Assembly: GCA_016191715.1 (NCBI GenBank)
Contig: JACPVN010000605.1
Span: 1-5,748, forward strand
DNA from: Ignavibacteriota bacterium
GTDB taxonomy: Bacteria; Bacteroidota; Ignavibacteria; UBA10030; SZUA-254
DNA: 5,748 nt
Direction of reading: 5' to 3'
Below, one piece after another: positions 5,276 to 5,748 of the stretch (positions are counted from its first letter, which is position 1; the number at the start of each line of letters is the position of its first letter). The notes under the pieces were generated by a model, which was not told the DNA's origin, did not search any database, and saw only the letters and a program-made list of their open reading frames with translations. The translations under genes were made by a program, and so were the position numbers.

Positions 5276-5748
5276 ATGGATATTTTTCAAGAAGTTATAA
5301 ACTGCTTAGAAAATAAGAAGAAAACAAAAGGGAAAAATTATAATAATCACATATTAGCTTTTGATGATCTTCAAATTGAGGAATATATTAATCGAGGTCA
5401 ACAAGGGCTAGTATTAAAAGTTAGCAATGGAATAAAAAGATATTTTGCACTTAAATTTTATAGACCATCAGATCAAAGTGAAGCGATACTAAAAGAAAGT
5501 TTGAATAATTTTAGAAAAGAAGTCAGAATACTTGCCTCATTAAGTCATAAAAATATTGTTAAAATATTTTCTGGTGGTTATGCTGTTTGGGAACCATCAA
5601 ATAAGTTATGGAAAATTGATTCAGGATTTGATTCGCGAAATTCTCTTAAAGAAAATGAGGTCGCCTATTATCTAATGGATTATATTCAAGGTGAGGATTT
5701 GTCATCATTATTTCCTGAACTTTCGACTGATAATAATAAAAAAATACA
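5276..5748 (+). CDS. Ser/Thr protein kinase, N-terminal part (runs off the window)
   Basis: The frame stays open to the window end (157 complete codons). An in-frame TAA at 5270-5272, two codons upstream, makes ATG 5276 the first possible ATG start; no clear Shine-Dalgarno sequence is present. Residues 1-33 are a hydrophilic, Lys-rich lead-in. The kinase N-lobe follows: a glycine-rich loop INRGQQGLVLKV (38-49) that keeps G41, G44 and V46 but has Asn for the first Gly; the ATP-binding lysine K60 in FALKFY; helix-C Glu82 in FRKEVRILASL; HKNIVKIF (91-98) as in HPNIV motifs; and the hinge YYLMDYIQGEDL (131-142). An insert of about 25 residues (104-128) precedes the hinge strand. The HRD and DFG motifs and any C-terminal domain are beyond the window, so activity cannot be judged. 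The gene diverges from the dCTP deaminase-like gene. Confidence 0.88.
   Translation, partial: MDIFQEVINCLENKKKTKGKNYNNHILAFDDLQIEEYINRGQQGLVLKVSNGIKRYFALKFYRPSDQSEAILKESLNNFRKEVRILASLSHKNIVKIFSGGYAVWEPSNKLWKIDSGFDSRNSLKENEVAYYLMDYIQGEDLSSLFPELSTDNNKKI

Larger units (their letters stand above)
4437..5748. other. A+T-rich segment, likely edge of an acquired island
   Basis: Base composition drops sharply after ettA. Two sample lines show it: bases 4081-4140 inside ettA contain 30 G+C in 60, while 5041-5100 contain 12 in 60 and coding bases 5341-5400 contain 16 in 60. The two genes inside use A/T-ending codons far more than the genes to the left, and gene orientation also changes. No tRNA, integrase or clear direct repeat marks the junction, which must lie between 4437 and about 4506. 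The right edge is beyond the window. Acquisition by transfer is an inference from composition and gene content. Confidence 0.6.

Noticed and set aside
5265..5300. An ATG 11 bases upstream of the kinase start.
   Set aside because: It is in a different frame and ends after 11 codons at TAA; the kinase frame has its own stop at 5270-5272 and starts at 5276.

Overview
The window looks like a chromosomal stretch from an uncultured or little-studied bacterium, probably of the Bacteroidota/Chlorobiota/Ignavibacteriota (FCB) group. This is an inference from four things: a long TPR protein, tightly overlapping genes, mostly weak or absent Shine-Dalgarno sequences, and a short-word repeat tract between genes. 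No rRNA, tRNA, CRISPR array or insertion sequence was seen, so the taxonomy is tentative.

Left part (1-4436, plus strand, moderate G+C). Three genes are fused end to end: a 5'-truncated TPR protein with nine complete repeats, a secreted protein of unknown function (ATGA overlap), and a small membrane protein with a YgjV-like N-terminus and a GNAT-like C-terminus (TAATG overlap). They almost certainly form one transcription and translation unit. A 159-base gap follows, made largely of a drifting heptanucleotide tandem repeat that runs almost to the start codon of ettA. ettA encodes a full-length ABC-F translation factor with all ATPase motifs intact.

Right part (4437-5748, strikingly A+T-rich). 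Base composition changes abruptly after ettA. A minus-strand gene encodes a small dCTP deaminase/dUTPase-fold protein whose catalytic positions appear to be replaced. Diverging from it across a 265-base intergenic region with several dyads is the start of a Ser/Thr protein kinase that runs off the window. The kinase gene has no stop inside the window, so a search limited to closed ORFs would miss it.

The left genes look like ordinary chromosomal content (protein interaction scaffold, envelope proteins, ribosome energy sensing). The right part looks like the edge of an acquired accessory island. A catalytically degenerate nucleotide-binding protein next to a protein kinase suggests a nucleotide-sensing and signalling pair, possibly a defence module. 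That is the most interesting candidate here, but it rests on sequence reading by eye and on a truncated neighbour.
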